From Pseudopyrenochaeta lycopersici (Eukaryota; Ascomycota; Dothideomycetes; Pleosporales; Pseudopyrenochaetaceae), in NCBI GenBank assembly GCA_003313425.1, contig NHZP01000088.1, positions 52,670 through 116,669 on the forward strand: a stretch of 64,000 nt of DNA. Direction: 5' to 3'. Made by a program: the position numbers and the translations under genes. The notes below the pieces were generated by a model. The model was not told the origin of the DNA, searched no databases, and worked only from the letters and a program-made list of their open reading frames with translations. Each line of letters begins with the position of its first letter. The stretch's first letter is position 1. This document shows positions 48,082 through 59,815 of the stretch, piece after piece.

Positions 48082-49851
48082 TAACTACAGGTATTTATTA
48101 GTAATTAGGAAGAGGCGTTAAAGATAGCAGCTCGCTCGCTACTTCTAGGAGTCCCTTAGCTTCTATGCGTGTAGCATATTAATAAGAACGTCTAGATAAA
48201 GGCTTAGCAGACCTAGTAAGACGCTAATAGCGCAATAAAAGAGGAGAAGTAGAGGATTATTAAACACAGGGCTGCGTTTATAAAGCGTTAGACTTAGGTA
48301 TACCCTATGCTAATCGCCTAAGAGACTTTAAAGAAGCCGTCCTCTAAAAAAGTTGCTTACAGAACTAACTAGGGCAGCTCGTCTACGCAAAGAGACTACT
48401 AGAGTTCTAGCTAAAGTAGAATAATCTGCTTAAAGACTACAGCTACTAGTAGGAACTCTGCAGATACCTGTAAGACAACTAATACCTTACACGCACTAAG
48501 TAGGCAGCTGCTTAAACTTCTTACTACTAACACTATAATACTATTATAAGTTCGCCTGTTAAAGGAATGCATAAGGTCCTAAAGGACTACCTTATAACTT
48601 TAAGAGGCGACTTACTACGCGTTGTAGGGAGGATTAAGCAAATAGTCAGGAGTTAATACAATAAGTACAGAAAGGAACTTACTTCCTCTAAACATAGCGT
48701 TAAGTTCAGGCATAAGCTAGAGGTAATACTATTCCTGCCTCCTAGCATCTATAACGTGCTGACGCTACTAGCGATTAAGCGCATTATGCAACAGGATCTG
48801 CTGCTCTAGAAGGAGCAGAGAGAGCGTTGCAGCAGACATCCTTATTTAGGCCTATTTAAGAAAACAAATAGCCTTCTGTGTCGCTATACGCTGCAAGACG
48901 TAAGGAGATCTAGTTTAACGCTATGACTGAATTACCTCTACGATAACTACTAGCGGTATTAACGTAAATAAGGGCTATTAATCTGCCTGTCTCTAAGGCT
49001 ATATTAGTCTGTCCTTAAGCCTCTCACCGCTTAAATAAGAGGTAGGCTGAGGAGGAACGAGTTATTAACTTGACGAGATCTATCAGCTTTCGAACGACGC
49101 GTGCCCCCTTCTATTCCTTACTTCCAACCTTACCTTTAACCTTAGGGTTAAACACTCGCTAAAGCCCTGCGATAAGTAAACACCTCTGTTACTATGTCGA
49201 TTCCTACATCTATGCTAAATGTAAATCCTATAACTACCTGTGTATCTGTATCGACCCCTGCACCTGCTCCTATACCTCCTCCCCTATTCCTCTGTTCGTC
49301 TCCGCCTGTAGTAGTTACTGTGTCTGTTACTATAGGTCTACCTCCTGCTTAGCAACTACTGTTATTAGAAGAGTTCCTAGCTGACATTAAACGTTGACAG
49401 TGTTAGCCTATTCTATATAAGTGTAATAATATAATCTTAGCGATTAACTTCCTAGCAGAGACAGGGCAGGAAGATAATCCTGCAGAGTTAGTTAAAGCAC
49501 AGAATATAGCGCTCGCTATATAAGGGCTGTTTACTTCCTGTACCCCTATAATAGTATAGAACTATTACTTTAGAGATATAGAAGCTTTCTACGCAGAGAG
49601 ATTCGCGTAAGTAGATGCGTAAAATTCTCTGCTTAAGCTTCAGGATATACTAAGACAGCGTCCTAAGCGTGCTGCAGCAGCGACAGCTTCTAAAGCTTAG
49701 AAAGATCTTAGCCCGCGCAAGAGAAAACGACGTTAATAGTAGATAGATTTAATAAGACAAAGTTAATAGTTTAAGCCACTAAAGACGTCGAAGTGTCGTT
49801 ACATAGCGTTTTGTAATTTATTTTTTTGCGCTAGTAGAGTTATGGCTAGCA
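48082..49851. other. Heavily decayed transposon relic, RIP-like
   Basis: About 1.75 kb without any open frame of 60 codons on either strand, dense in TA, TAG and TAA. Short stretches still look coding-derived (for example around 48840-48930), so it is probably an ancient element destroyed by C-to-T mutation. I could not identify the family. Confidence 0.6.
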
Positions 49852-49906
49852 TTGGGGACAAATCTCATTTTGGGGACAAATCTCAAAACCTTGGGGACAA
49901 ATCTCA
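49852..49906 (+). repeat. Three tandem copies of TTGGGGACAAATCTCA
   Basis: Copies at 49852-49867, 49870-49885 and 49891-49906 separated by 2-5 bases. They resemble the subterminal repeats of a DNA transposon; no element was found around them. Confidence 0.8.
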
Positions 49907-50012
49907 CTTGCCTTTTGCCAATCGTCAACGACGATAAATTACGGGCGTCCCGCGAGCAGGCGTTGAGTCTTGTCGCACTGGACGTGCTGAAATGATGAGA
50001 AGTCAAAATAAT

Positions 50013-50154
50013 TGATAATGAGCAGAAAAGTTGTATTGTGTGTGTATTGTGTCTTGGTCTTATAAACCTGACCCCGCACGTCTGAGATTATATGGCAAGA
50101 TTACTAATGCAGTTCTTCCTCAGGTTCCCTGAGATGATGCCTTGGCCTGCGACA
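50013..50154 (+). repeat. LTR-like 142-bp repeat, copy 2
   Basis: Same length and ends as 31237-31378, TGATAATGAGCAG...CTGCGACA. Probable solo LTR of an element not otherwise present. Flanks ATAAT and AGTCT do not match. Confidence 0.65.
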
Positions 50155-51409
50155 AGTCTTCACTCGAATGGTTCAGTATAAGCCCTGTGATCCCGACTGG
50201 AAAAGATAAGCGAAGGTGTGGAGGTTGCGCCCGCTCGGTCCAACGTGGCGGCGGGGACGGCAGGGATGGCCTGCACGCTTAACCGTGCCGCAGAGAAGAA
50301 GCGAACACTCGCTTTTTCATTTAACTTGTCATCACTGGCGCCCCCCACCGCTCGATTCCATTCTTGCGCCACAACAGCGCGCTCGCTGGTTAGCCGTCGG
50401 TGTCTTGCAATGGAGCACGCATAACACCACAACATCGCGAACATTTGTAGCTTCAGGTTCCCAATCGATACTCGACCACAGCGGTGCAGATCTCGAGTTC
50501 AAGCCCTTGGTCAAAATACCATTGTAGCATACGACGCTTGACTTTGACTGATTCAATCTCCGCTCCTACTATTATAATCGCCAAAGACGCCTACTGCATG
50601 GTGGGGCCACAGGGCAAGGCAGCTCGCGACACAACATTCCGCAAAGCTCACATTCCACAAGCTCCGACTACAGTCAGGTAGACGGACCATAGGACAAAGG
50701 TCGCTCGACATATCGCCCGTGTTACAAACGCCATCGATCAGCTCTGTTCCACATCGACTGCGTGAAGGGAAAGCGGAGTTCTGTGGCTCCGCCCACCTCG
50801 GTCCATGATCGGAACCATCTGAGCCCGTACATTGAGACATCACAAGCCAGCGGAACTTGTAGCAGCAACATCGGAAGTAGCCAATACATGAGGCTCTGCG
50901 TTCCGATTGCTCGAGTACAGGCACCCGTCTCCCGTCCATTTGTATATCCCCTTGCTGTACCAAGTGGGTACAAGCCTCATAAGAGTCCGCAAAGAGGAGA
51001 CGCTTGGAATTGACGGAAGAGGATTATGTTTGACGCCACCTAGTCGCGAACGCCTTGTATGATTCCATGCCAAGCTGCGGGTGGGAACGGAATATTCAGC
51101 ATGGAGAACAGTCAGCATCGGACTCTACCTTGTCAAGTTGGTTTAGAGGCTGAGGGTCAACGGACCACTGAACCTCCCCAGGTGCCTCAGAGTATAGGCC
51201 AAGAATTACTACGTCGTGAACAGGGCTCCATTGAATTGGCCACGTATCGGTATTACCCTTGTCTATGGGTGCTACGAGCAATTCAGGTTGCCTCGAAAAA
51301 GCAATCGCATCCCAGGTGATCCGAGTGGGCGTGCCAGCGATACTGAAGAATAAGGAAAGGGTACGTCTTTGGCAGCCTATTTCGTGGACCAGATTAACCT
51401 CGAATAGCA
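50155..51409. other. No gene recognised
   Basis: Overlapping short frames on both strands with no motif. Its composition resembles coding-derived sequence more than the relic to the left, so it may contain decayed exons of the adjacent Zn2Cys6 relic or another gene. Confidence 0.35.
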
Positions 51410-52938
51410 ATACGCACCTCGAAGCAGGACTGGTTGTTTCACATGCGGAAGGCGAAAGAAGAAGTGCGATGAAGCAAAACCTGGCTGTAGGTTTGGACAT
51501 CCTCTAATCAGTGTTCTACCCTGTTGATGTTTAACGTGTGAATAGGTAACAATTGTGTACGAGGTGGGTTCGTTTGTACGGGTTATGCAAACAAGTTACT
51601 CTGGTGCGGCAAGGGTATCACCTTCGATTCAAGCAAAGGAGCGAACAACAGCGGGGTTAGCGCCAGTCGATAGCCGACGTTTGATTTGCACTTCGAGACA
51701 TACACCGCTGTGCAAGACTTCGCACGCAACTACAGCTCAGAACGGTCAAAGGGCGCTCGCGAACAGCTCAATACCATTTCGTTAGCCCCTAGTCGTTGTG
51801 GTGACAATGGTCGGCATGAGCAAGAGCGACCCCCCCATTGGCGGTCTTGCATCTTCATGGACATACTACACAGCATGTCCACTCTGACAATTCGACCCAT
51901 AAGCCGCAGGTAGCGCCACTTCACCACATATCTCTCTTTGAAGAGCTACAGTACGTTGTAAGCAGCAAAATCCGGGTATTCACTACCACACGCCACAGAG
52001 CACGAGCCAGGTATTCGCCAACGCACCAGCGCCACTTGTGTAAGTCAATCTCAAGCGACTAGAGGTGTCCTGCTTGGTTCGAACTCTCTGTGGTCATGCC
52101 GTGTATGGCACATGTTCCCAGTCATCTTTGCAATTGCCACCCATCTCACGACCCTCCAGAGCATCCCAAGAGACAGCTCAATGTTCAAGGTCTTTATAGC
52201 GCTCTAAGCAGCAGCTACCGCAACCGCCGTCACTACAACGACATCCACCTCCACCATCAACAGCTCCTAACACCATTGTACCTCCTACAAGATCACCGAT
52301 CCAACATGCACCGCCGCCAGCGTTTCGCGATTCCGAAAAAGAGAAAATGCTGACTGGCCAATCGATTTTTACCGTTCGATAAGCAGTTGGTAGATGAACG
52401 TACACAATGCTCGAGTGCGGTATATCAGTTTAACAACACGGCGAACACCGATGTGAGCATCGCAGTGAACGAATTCGCACGTTGTTTCATGGCTACCATT
52501 GATCGTCTTGGCGAAAACGTGCACGTAGCCGCGCCTTTTTATTGCGCCTACGGATATCTTCTCTCCATCGCTGCCAACGTCGTCATCGGACCCCGTTGCA
52601 TATTCCATGAATCTGCCACAATCTTCATCGGAAAGAACACTGAGATTGGCGCTCGTGCCACGATTACAACCCTCAAGACTCCAAGTGACAATAAGCTCTG
52701 AAAGGAGCCGACGGCAGGAGAATTGCCCAAGAAGTCTGCATCGGCCAGAACGCGTATATCGGCCCAAATTGCGTTATTGAAACGGGTGTCAGGGTTGGTG
52801 ATGACGCAATCGTACGCGCTGGGTCTGTTGTGGTTCAAGTAAGTGTGTCTAGCACAATTTCTTGAGTTAAATAAAGGTAACATTTCATAGGACATTTCGC
52901 ACGACTGCATCGCCCACGATAATCCTGCGTTTGGCTGA
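51410..52938 (+). pseudogene. Relic of a Zn2Cys6 regulator / maltose-acetyltransferase-like fusion
   Basis: The 5' part encodes a binuclear cluster, G-C-FT-C-GRRKKK-C-DEAKPG-C (51435-51488). A probable intron then separates it from NNCVRGGFVCTGY, though that junction is no longer clean. After about 800 bp of decayed sequence comes a Mac-type start (DSEKEKMLTGQSIF), a frameshift near 52372, then FDKQLVDERTQCSSAVYQFN and the left-handed beta-helix hexapeptides (ANVVIGPRCIFHESATIFIG; NAYIGPNCVIETGVRVGDDA). A second frameshift lies near 52698, an intron at 52839-52890, and the end IAHDNPAFG at TGA 52936-52938. Fungi have genes in which these two domains are fused, which is why I join them; two separate relics remain possible. 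Confidence 0.6.
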
Positions 52939-53167
52939 TCAAGTAATTGGCAGCTAAGAAGGTCTGAAAATGGTTGCAATTGTCTCTCGTGCTGGTGTCA
53001 TCCCAGCCATTCCTTATCTATCCAGCTAACAAATACGATAACTGTCGGCCTGTTTTGCCCCGGATTCAGTACACAACACCTCCCCCATGCAAAGATGAAG
53101 AACGCCTTACAAAACATGGTCGTACCAATTCAAACTGGATGGCCGTGGGAAAGGAGCGAAAGAGCTA

Positions 53168-53572
53168 TCATACAAATGGTGTAGTGTTGGATTGTGATTG
53201 CCACCATTTGTAGAGACGCTGCATTTCTTTTGATTGCACGTCGCTGAGTTGAATAGAATGTTCATGGCAGGCAGGCGCTCCAGCGCCACCCCATACATAC
53301 CATGCACTGCTACCTATGCTTTCAATGTAAGGAATTTTCTTGCCGTCAAAACAGACAGCAAAGCTCTTTAACAGTATGCAATCCCCCACACGAGCTTCTG
53401 GCAGCGCTGCGACATGGGATCTATAGATGACAGCTGCGACAGAGGGCGCTTCGATCCTGCTTTCGTCCTTGAGGAAAATCCTGACACTGCTTTCGTCCTC
53501 ATCTCCGTTGACACAAACTGCCACAACCGCCACAATATCTACCAACTCGTGTCGGAGGGCGCAACTGTGCAA
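53168..53572 (-). pseudogene. OB-fold (POT1/Cdc13-like) telomere protein fragment
   Basis: The frame contains VRIFLKDESRIEAPSVAAVI, then RVGDCILLKSFAVCFDGKKI and IESIGSSAWYVW, then MQRLYKWWQSQ. This resembles the telomeric single-strand DNA-binding POT1/Cdc13 OB-fold of ascomycetes (GDxxLLRxFxV...S.SSAWxVW). No start with adjoining exons is convincing and the flanking frames are disordered, so it is called a fragment. The assignment is from memory of the family pattern and is moderate only. Confidence 0.45.
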
Positions 53573-55286
53573 GGAGATAAGGCTTACGCGGGTCGAATCA
53601 CGGGATCGTGGGTGGTATTCTAGATTGCGTGTCCAACCTGCTACTCAGTCTTAGCATAATCGGGCTACGTGACAAAGTCAAATCTGGTACCTTCTTCCCC
53701 GTCACGCCCGTTCTCAGCGATTCTGAACCTATAGTGCGAGTGTGGTGGTCCTTCAAAGTTGCTTCTGCTATCAGGATGCCTTATCTTCGTCGTATGTTCG
53801 TTTGAGGTGTGCTGATCCGCCAAGGAGCCGGAATCGTTGGGCTCATGCACTGCAAGGTGACTTTGAGTGGATGGACTACACCAACGCCGCTCTGGATCGC
53901 CGAATTCACGCGTGGTGCTTGGAGACAGGCAAGAGTTGCTACCAAAACGTAGGTCCCACTTTCCAACGACGGCTTTCTCTGCGGTTTGCCTACCTGGGAT
54001 CGTGGTCGTAGCAAATGGCAGGCGATCTGCGATGTCGTCTGCAATTACCAGCTGAGCCGAGGGACTGAAGTCTTCATGCCCACAGCGAAGTTTCACGCCA
54101 GGTAGACCTAGCTGCGGACAGCCCTCCTGCGTAGTCCGCCGTGGCCGTGCAAGTAGAGCGTTTTTCCATTTTAGCCTTCGCCTCCTGCGCCCGTGTCTCG
54201 TCTGCCGATTCTTTCCTTGCTTTCTTGCGAATTGGTACTCTCCCTTTACTATCCGCAGCGATAGCGAGGTGTTAGTCGTGATGAAACTTTTCTCCCATGA
54301 ACGTTGCGAGTTGTTCACGTTGTCTCGAAGGCAACAACGGGCAGAGGCTGGAAAGAATCTGCACTCATCCAGCCGGGATCTGGGCGCACATGCGCAGAAT
54401 TTTGATCGACTGGCAAAGTCATCCAGTTGAGGACATTTGCTTAGGGTCAGCATTGGCACCCAGAACAGAACGGCAGCGTGTGACTACTGACAGCTGCTTA
54501 CAGGATGTAAGATAAGTAATGTCTGGCTAGCAATGAACACTCTGCACGCCTTTACGTAGTCCACATGCATCGATAAGATTCACGTCTAGCGCGGAAGAAT
54601 TGTCGCTTAAAGCTTTTTTGGTTGACGCTGGCCTAGGTTTTCGGCTTCGAGAACCAGTCCCTGGCTGCAGCATCTCGCTCAACGCTTCGGCTGACCAGGT
54701 TGCCCGTCGACTGGCAATTGGATGGGTTATTGGTTTGGATTGCTCTTGAACAAATCCATGACATCCGGGCACGTTGGGACGTAATTATGATGGAGATCAT
54801 GTTTGGCAGATGGAAGTGCTCATAAATATTGTCTTAGGAAGTGAATGATTGATTGGTCCTAATCTGGTAAAGAACAAGCACAAGCAAAAGCGAACGCTAC
54901 AGTTGGGAACCCAACGCCATGACCCCCACCACGGAGGATTGCTTACTCTTCTGCTCATTTTTCGTTGCCCTTTCTTATCCTTGCTCTACGGCTTATTGTG
55001 GGGTTGTGCACTGGTATTCCACAACGTTGCTTTTCCACAATGGTGGATTTCCAATCAACTCTCACTAGGAAATAGTGAAGATGTACAAGCATTTCAGTAA
55101 GTAACAAGGAACTATATTTAGGCCCTAGTCTAGCTACCGCCCAAGCATGAGGCTCACTGTATTAGAGTAAATAACCTAGAAGAACGAGGAGCTCACATTC
55201 ATCTATATCTAATTCTTCGATCTCATCTACCTATTGCCTACGAACCCCTAACGTTGCTTCTAGCCATGATGTCAACTCTTCTCTAT
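53573..55286. other. Region with unassigned minus-strand frames
   Basis: A 264-codon minus-strand frame (53665-54459, Arg-rich, low complexity) and an 81-codon frame (54527-54772) show no domain. They could be decayed upstream exons of the OB-fold relic. 54773-55286 has nothing recognised. Confidence 0.35.
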
Positions 55287-55717
55287 CTAGCATTCTCCCC
55301 AATTAGGATCGACACTATTACGTTAGGGTTAGAAAACCGTCTGAAGGTTCTGCTAAGTGTGACAAGGGGCAAGAGTGCTTACCGGAAGTACCAGTCAGCT
55401 ACAACATTTTCACCACCAAGAGCACACCCATTCATTTCGTTCTTAAGACGCATCTTGCAGTCCTTACTATTCAGTGTTAGGCCGCCACGGCCCTTCCAAC
55501 CAACCCAGAGTTCGACCTTGTTCTTGGGCAGCTGAAAACAACGGTATTTGGTCTGGCCTTCGGTGAAGTAGCCAGCTAAGTCATAGTCACAGAGCTTGTC
55601 GACCACTGCGTCTGCGCCATCCATGTTCTGACCATACATGCCGGTCGTCAATTTGTAACATGCGGCTTGGACTATGGTAATCACTGGGGCGATGACGGCG
55701 AGGTTGTATAGGCGCAT
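55287..55717 (-). CDS. Small secreted cysteine-rich protein, 120 aa
   Basis: Exon 1 is 55383-55717 and exon 2 is 55287-55314; the 68-bp intron (55315-55382) has GTAAGC, a CTAAC branch site and AATAG. The ATG at 55717 is chosen because it starts a signal peptide (MRLYNLAVIAPVITIVQA); the open frame upstream lacks one. The mature protein starts near ACYKLTTG and has six cysteines. Motifs YFTEGQTKYRCFQLP, VELWVGWKGRGGLTLN and GGENVVADWYFR, with the closing VDPNWGEC contributed by the tiny last exon, fit a family of Dothideomycete secreted proteins of unknown function. Without the splice the last cysteine would be lost. Probably extracellular; a candidate effector, no function known. Confidence 0.85.
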
Positions 55718-58700
55718 AATGGGTGTTGCGAAGCGCTCTGAAAGACGAAGGACGACGCGATCTTTCAAGGAGCTGTATGTACTAGCTTACTTGTTTAAGC
55801 AGAGAAGTCAGCAACCAAATCAAATTTGCTTCTGTGACTGTTGGCGCTAAACAGACCAAGTAAGAATCAAGCTAAGACAGGAAAGAAACCAGGCAGAATA
55901 GGCCATCTTTTAGATCAAAATCACTTCTTTGGGCCCAGCTTATTTTATTGCTGACAGCTCAAGGTTTTAGACCCGAATTCCTAGTCTTTACTGTAAGCAC
56001 TTCGACTAAGAATACTAAGTAGAGAGCAGCGTACTTACAATTAGCATGTGTTTATTCACTAGTGCAAGGCGTTAACACCTGACTCTCTAAGAATCTTTGG
56101 GACATGGGTATATACTGTATGGCAAAATATATTGACAGTGAACGTGACTTCCGTATTTTGCTAGTTTGATTGCACTGTCCTGCATTATGCTATAAACATC
56201 ACTCATTGTCACGACGAGCAATTTGAGCAAGTATATACACTGAGATGCAGTTGCAGTTTCCGGGTTTCTTGCTTCGCAGATGACTTTGCTTCATTGGTTT
56301 TATGGTAGCCCAAGGTTCCATTGGCGAATCGGTTTGGCGATAGGCTTTGCTGCTTGGCACTAGATATATACTAGGTAAAGCCCATATCAGCATGACCGGG
56401 GGCTTTCAAAGCGAGAAACATGTATCTTTGCCGTATGCCAGTGCAAATCAGTGTACGCTGTTAACCGCCGTAAGGAATAGGAGGAATGCTCCGCCGCCAT
56501 AGTCCCTCGCGCCTCTGTGCGTAGCCCAATCGCGCGCTTAGCTAAGTAGCTCTTCCTCAGCATGCATACTGAATGAATGCGTAGTGCAGGGCCACAATGG
56601 AGGGCAGATTTGTAGAATTGACAACGGTGGCCGGCCGATCGCGCCGTTGAGAACAACACGACGTCATCGATAAGATGCAACTTCTCCGCACAAAGCATCA
56701 CATAAGTAAGCAGCCAGAAATGCTAATATTATTGGTCTCACGAAGCTGCTATTTGCAGAGTTGTCAACCAGACAATCGACAAACGCTGAAAAAAGTGGCT
56801 ACTCCTCAGCGCTTACATAGCGAAGGGAGTCGTTGCCGCTGAGTCCGGCGTATGTGCGGAATAAAGAAAGGATATCCGCTGACGCGTACGTCTTACTCGA
56901 GATACTTATAAATGTGCACGAGCCCGAACCCTAGTAAACACGCAAGCCTACACAAACGTTCGATTCTTCGAAGGGACTGAACGGAGAAGCGACTGCATAC
57001 AGTTATGCCGCTATTATCGAACCTGAGAAGACCAAGGCAAGGCGTCAAGTGTAAAGCCTGCGAACCCATCGCCCCAAGATGCGCTCCACGAAGACTAATG
57101 TAGAACAGCATCGGCATCGAAGGACACTGCACTCGGTTCGTCAAGCGATACACGAGCACGCAATCCGCAAGGGCGTCTGCCGCGTACTTGCGCAAAGACG
57201 GTGTTGTGTAGGGCTGCACTCGCGTGGAGAGCCTCAGGGCATATCAAAGCCTCTCCACTCCAGATACTCCATCTCAAGTGCACGCAGGCTGTGAGTCTTC
57301 GCTTCACGATCATCCTATTGCCCTAACAGCTAGTGAAGATGTGCAGAGTCTACAAAAGAAGCCCGTACGTACCTGATCTATTCTTGCCTTTGGAATCGCT
57401 CGCTGAAATTGAAAGGATACACCAAGCCAAGATTTCGTCAACAAAAGTAGCTTCTATGACATGACGGCATTGCGATTTGCGGCGTTCTGAGCGCATTAGG
57501 TATTTGAAAATGCGATAGAAATTAGGTATATGAGGAAGCACTTCAGTATTTATCACCTGGAATTTCACTCTGTGGGGCCGCAGAGTACCTATTCGAAGAA
57601 CACCGAATGCAATCTTTAACATGGGGGTTTATGATTAAGTGCGACCGAACCAGGTTGGCCCATGGTTCGCTGCAGGGTGCAGGGCAGGATCGTAACAGCT
57701 CTTCGGCTTAGATAAGACCTTTTATAACTATTGTAGGGATATAAGAGCTTAATAGTGGAGCCGTAGTAAGGGATACTGTTTTACTACAAATGTAGGCTCC
57801 GAGCGAACCATTCCTGGGCAACTCGTTATAATAATAACTGGTTAAGCCGTATATGAACTATCCTAACTCGTACTAGACTAGCTCTGCTCAAGGCCCTAGA
57901 CTGCTACCTTAATCAGTCCCTTCAATCATTCCAGTCCAGTCTGATTACCCATTGGTAACACTGGATCCCTGTTATGATCTCTGTAGACCTTGCTGTCCCG
58001 CTATAAAGTCGCTACTTTTCATCCGTGCGTACACTTTTTTACTAAATTTCCCCCTCTACAGACAAATCTTCAACCGTCCCAGCAGGGCCAGCACTACTCG
58101 CATAGACTTTATCCACTAGCCTATTCACTGGCACTTACAGATTTCCGCGTAAACTGTGTATGGGCGCTGTATTAGCTGTATTCACGCTGCGCTTCTGTCA
58201 GCCGCGATACCGTAGAAATCACCACCGCTAATTGTTATATCAACTTTGCTTTGCTGGCCTAATCACTGGCACTTGGATTAACATTAAGTTAAGAATTTAT
58301 CTTAATACCTACTCTAATACTGCCCTAGGATGGAATGTTTCGTGGTAAGAGGAGCAGCATGACGCGCCACTTGCAAATATATGTTCCGGCCTCCTGCCTC
58401 AGAACATTGACGATTCAACATCGATGTCGTGTCGATCTACCCATTCGACATTCATATAGTATCGATTCTATTCTTTCTAGGTCTATCACACAGGTCACCC
58501 TGAAAAGAGCCTTTGATTACGCTGTTGGGAGACAGAAAGGAAGCATGATCATGTGCGTCAGCCGTGTGTAAGCGTTCTGAGCGCTTCAAGCATTAGGGCG
58601 GGGCCTGCTCAGGGGGAAGCTACATTCACTGGCGCCCTAGAGTGAATTTCGGCACTACCCCAAGTAATGCTGGGTGAAAGCATAATGCATTCTCGTAGCA

Positions 58701-58912
58701 GTCGTGTTCACGCGAATCAGCGATTCGTTCCTCAACTTTGTATGTATAAATTTTCAGTTTAGTCTGTTGTTGTGCGTTGGTCGGCGCGTTGCTTGAGATC
58801 CTACCACAGCCAGTCTCGTATGCTACAATACCCTCGAAAGACAAAAACATAAGGAAAATCCCTGACGGAATCGACCCCAATCCTAGAGGCCGATCCGACG
58901 ACTTTTTCCAAG
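55718..58912. other. Long gene-poor stretch
   Basis: No domain-bearing frame. Small frames (for example 56387-56701 and 56893-57219 minus, 58335-58571 plus) lack homology that I can recognise. 57650-58330 is AT-rich with TTATAA-like and CTAGACT-type repeats and may be decayed transposon sequence. Confidence 0.4.
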
Positions 58913-59200
58913 ATGGCAATCGAGCTCGAACCCGGCACTGTGCCCCAAATTGTTATTGACGAAGCGGAAGACGAATGTTCTCCCTCCTCACCTCCGGTTT
59001 TGCAGTACCACCAGGATAGGAAGCCACCTCTCCTTGGGCCTGCCCCATCCCTCGATGCTGAGTCTACGAGTTTCAAGTCCGCCAGGCGTCTGAGACGGGT
59101 CACCCGTCTGCTGAAATGCATATATGTGCTCGGACGTATCATCAAGAGAGATTTGCGTTCAGCCAGCGATATGGGATCTACAGCTGGTCGGCCGACATGA
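58913..59200 (+). CDS. Hypothetical small protein, 95 aa
   Basis: The frame MAIELEPGTVPQIVIDEAED...STAGRPT is acidic at the start and basic near the end (ARRLRRVTRLLK). No domain is recognised. The acidic N-terminus and codon usage look gene-like, but there is no homologue or intron to confirm it; it may be an exon of a larger or decayed gene. Confidence 0.3.
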   Translation: MAIELEPGTVPQIVIDEAEDECSPSSPPVLQYHQDRKPPLLGPAPSLDAESTSFKSARRLRRVTRLLKCIYVLGRIIKRDLRSASDMGSTAGRPT

Positions 59201-59815
59201 GCAAGGGCCAAATGCTCATTCATCTCCACGCGGCCGATGTAGTTTCTACTGCTCGATAACACGATACCTTGTTATTGTCCGCCATACTGCTGACCTGACA
59301 CCGTCTTGGCTGATGATAGCAACTTGCAGCAAAATTGGTGGGAAAAATATACCAATATAATTTATCCATTTCCCTCACATGATAATGAACACGGGGTCGG
59401 GCGAGCCGCCAGCTTGAAATACTTGCTAATTTACTAGAGAACAATGTGATACCAGAACCAGAAGAACTGCACTAACGTTAGCCCAACCTGTTTAAGCTAC
59501 GAGAGTGGGCGGGCATGGGTACTAGAGTCAGCCAAGACGTGATTATCTCTCAAACTTCAGCAAGCTAGTACGTTACCCATCAAAAGTCTGAATTCAGGAG
59601 GAGAGCCTTGTCATCGCTGACAAGATTATGAGCTAGATAGACTCCGCCATGTGGAAGCCTTTCTTTGTGCTCCTGCTTGCGACAACACAAGGATAGCAAA
59701 TTTAGCTATAGCTATAGAAGCTAGCATAGGCTCAAGCTCACAATGCTTCCAGCAGCAGGATCCAAGAAGCTCTACTTGAGAAGGAGCGTGAAAGTGCGAA
59801 GACCTATTGGACTTG
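59201..59815. other. Intergenic
   Basis: Nothing recognised. Contains the 3' side of the leftward LPMO gene. Confidence 0.4.

Noticed and set aside
48082..49851. Naming the decayed relic as a LINE or a specific DNA transposon
   Set aside because: Too degraded; no motif long enough to assign a family.
53665..54459. 264-codon Arg-rich minus-strand frame as a protein gene
   Set aside because: Low-complexity composition, no domain and overlapping competing frames; it may be decayed exon sequence.
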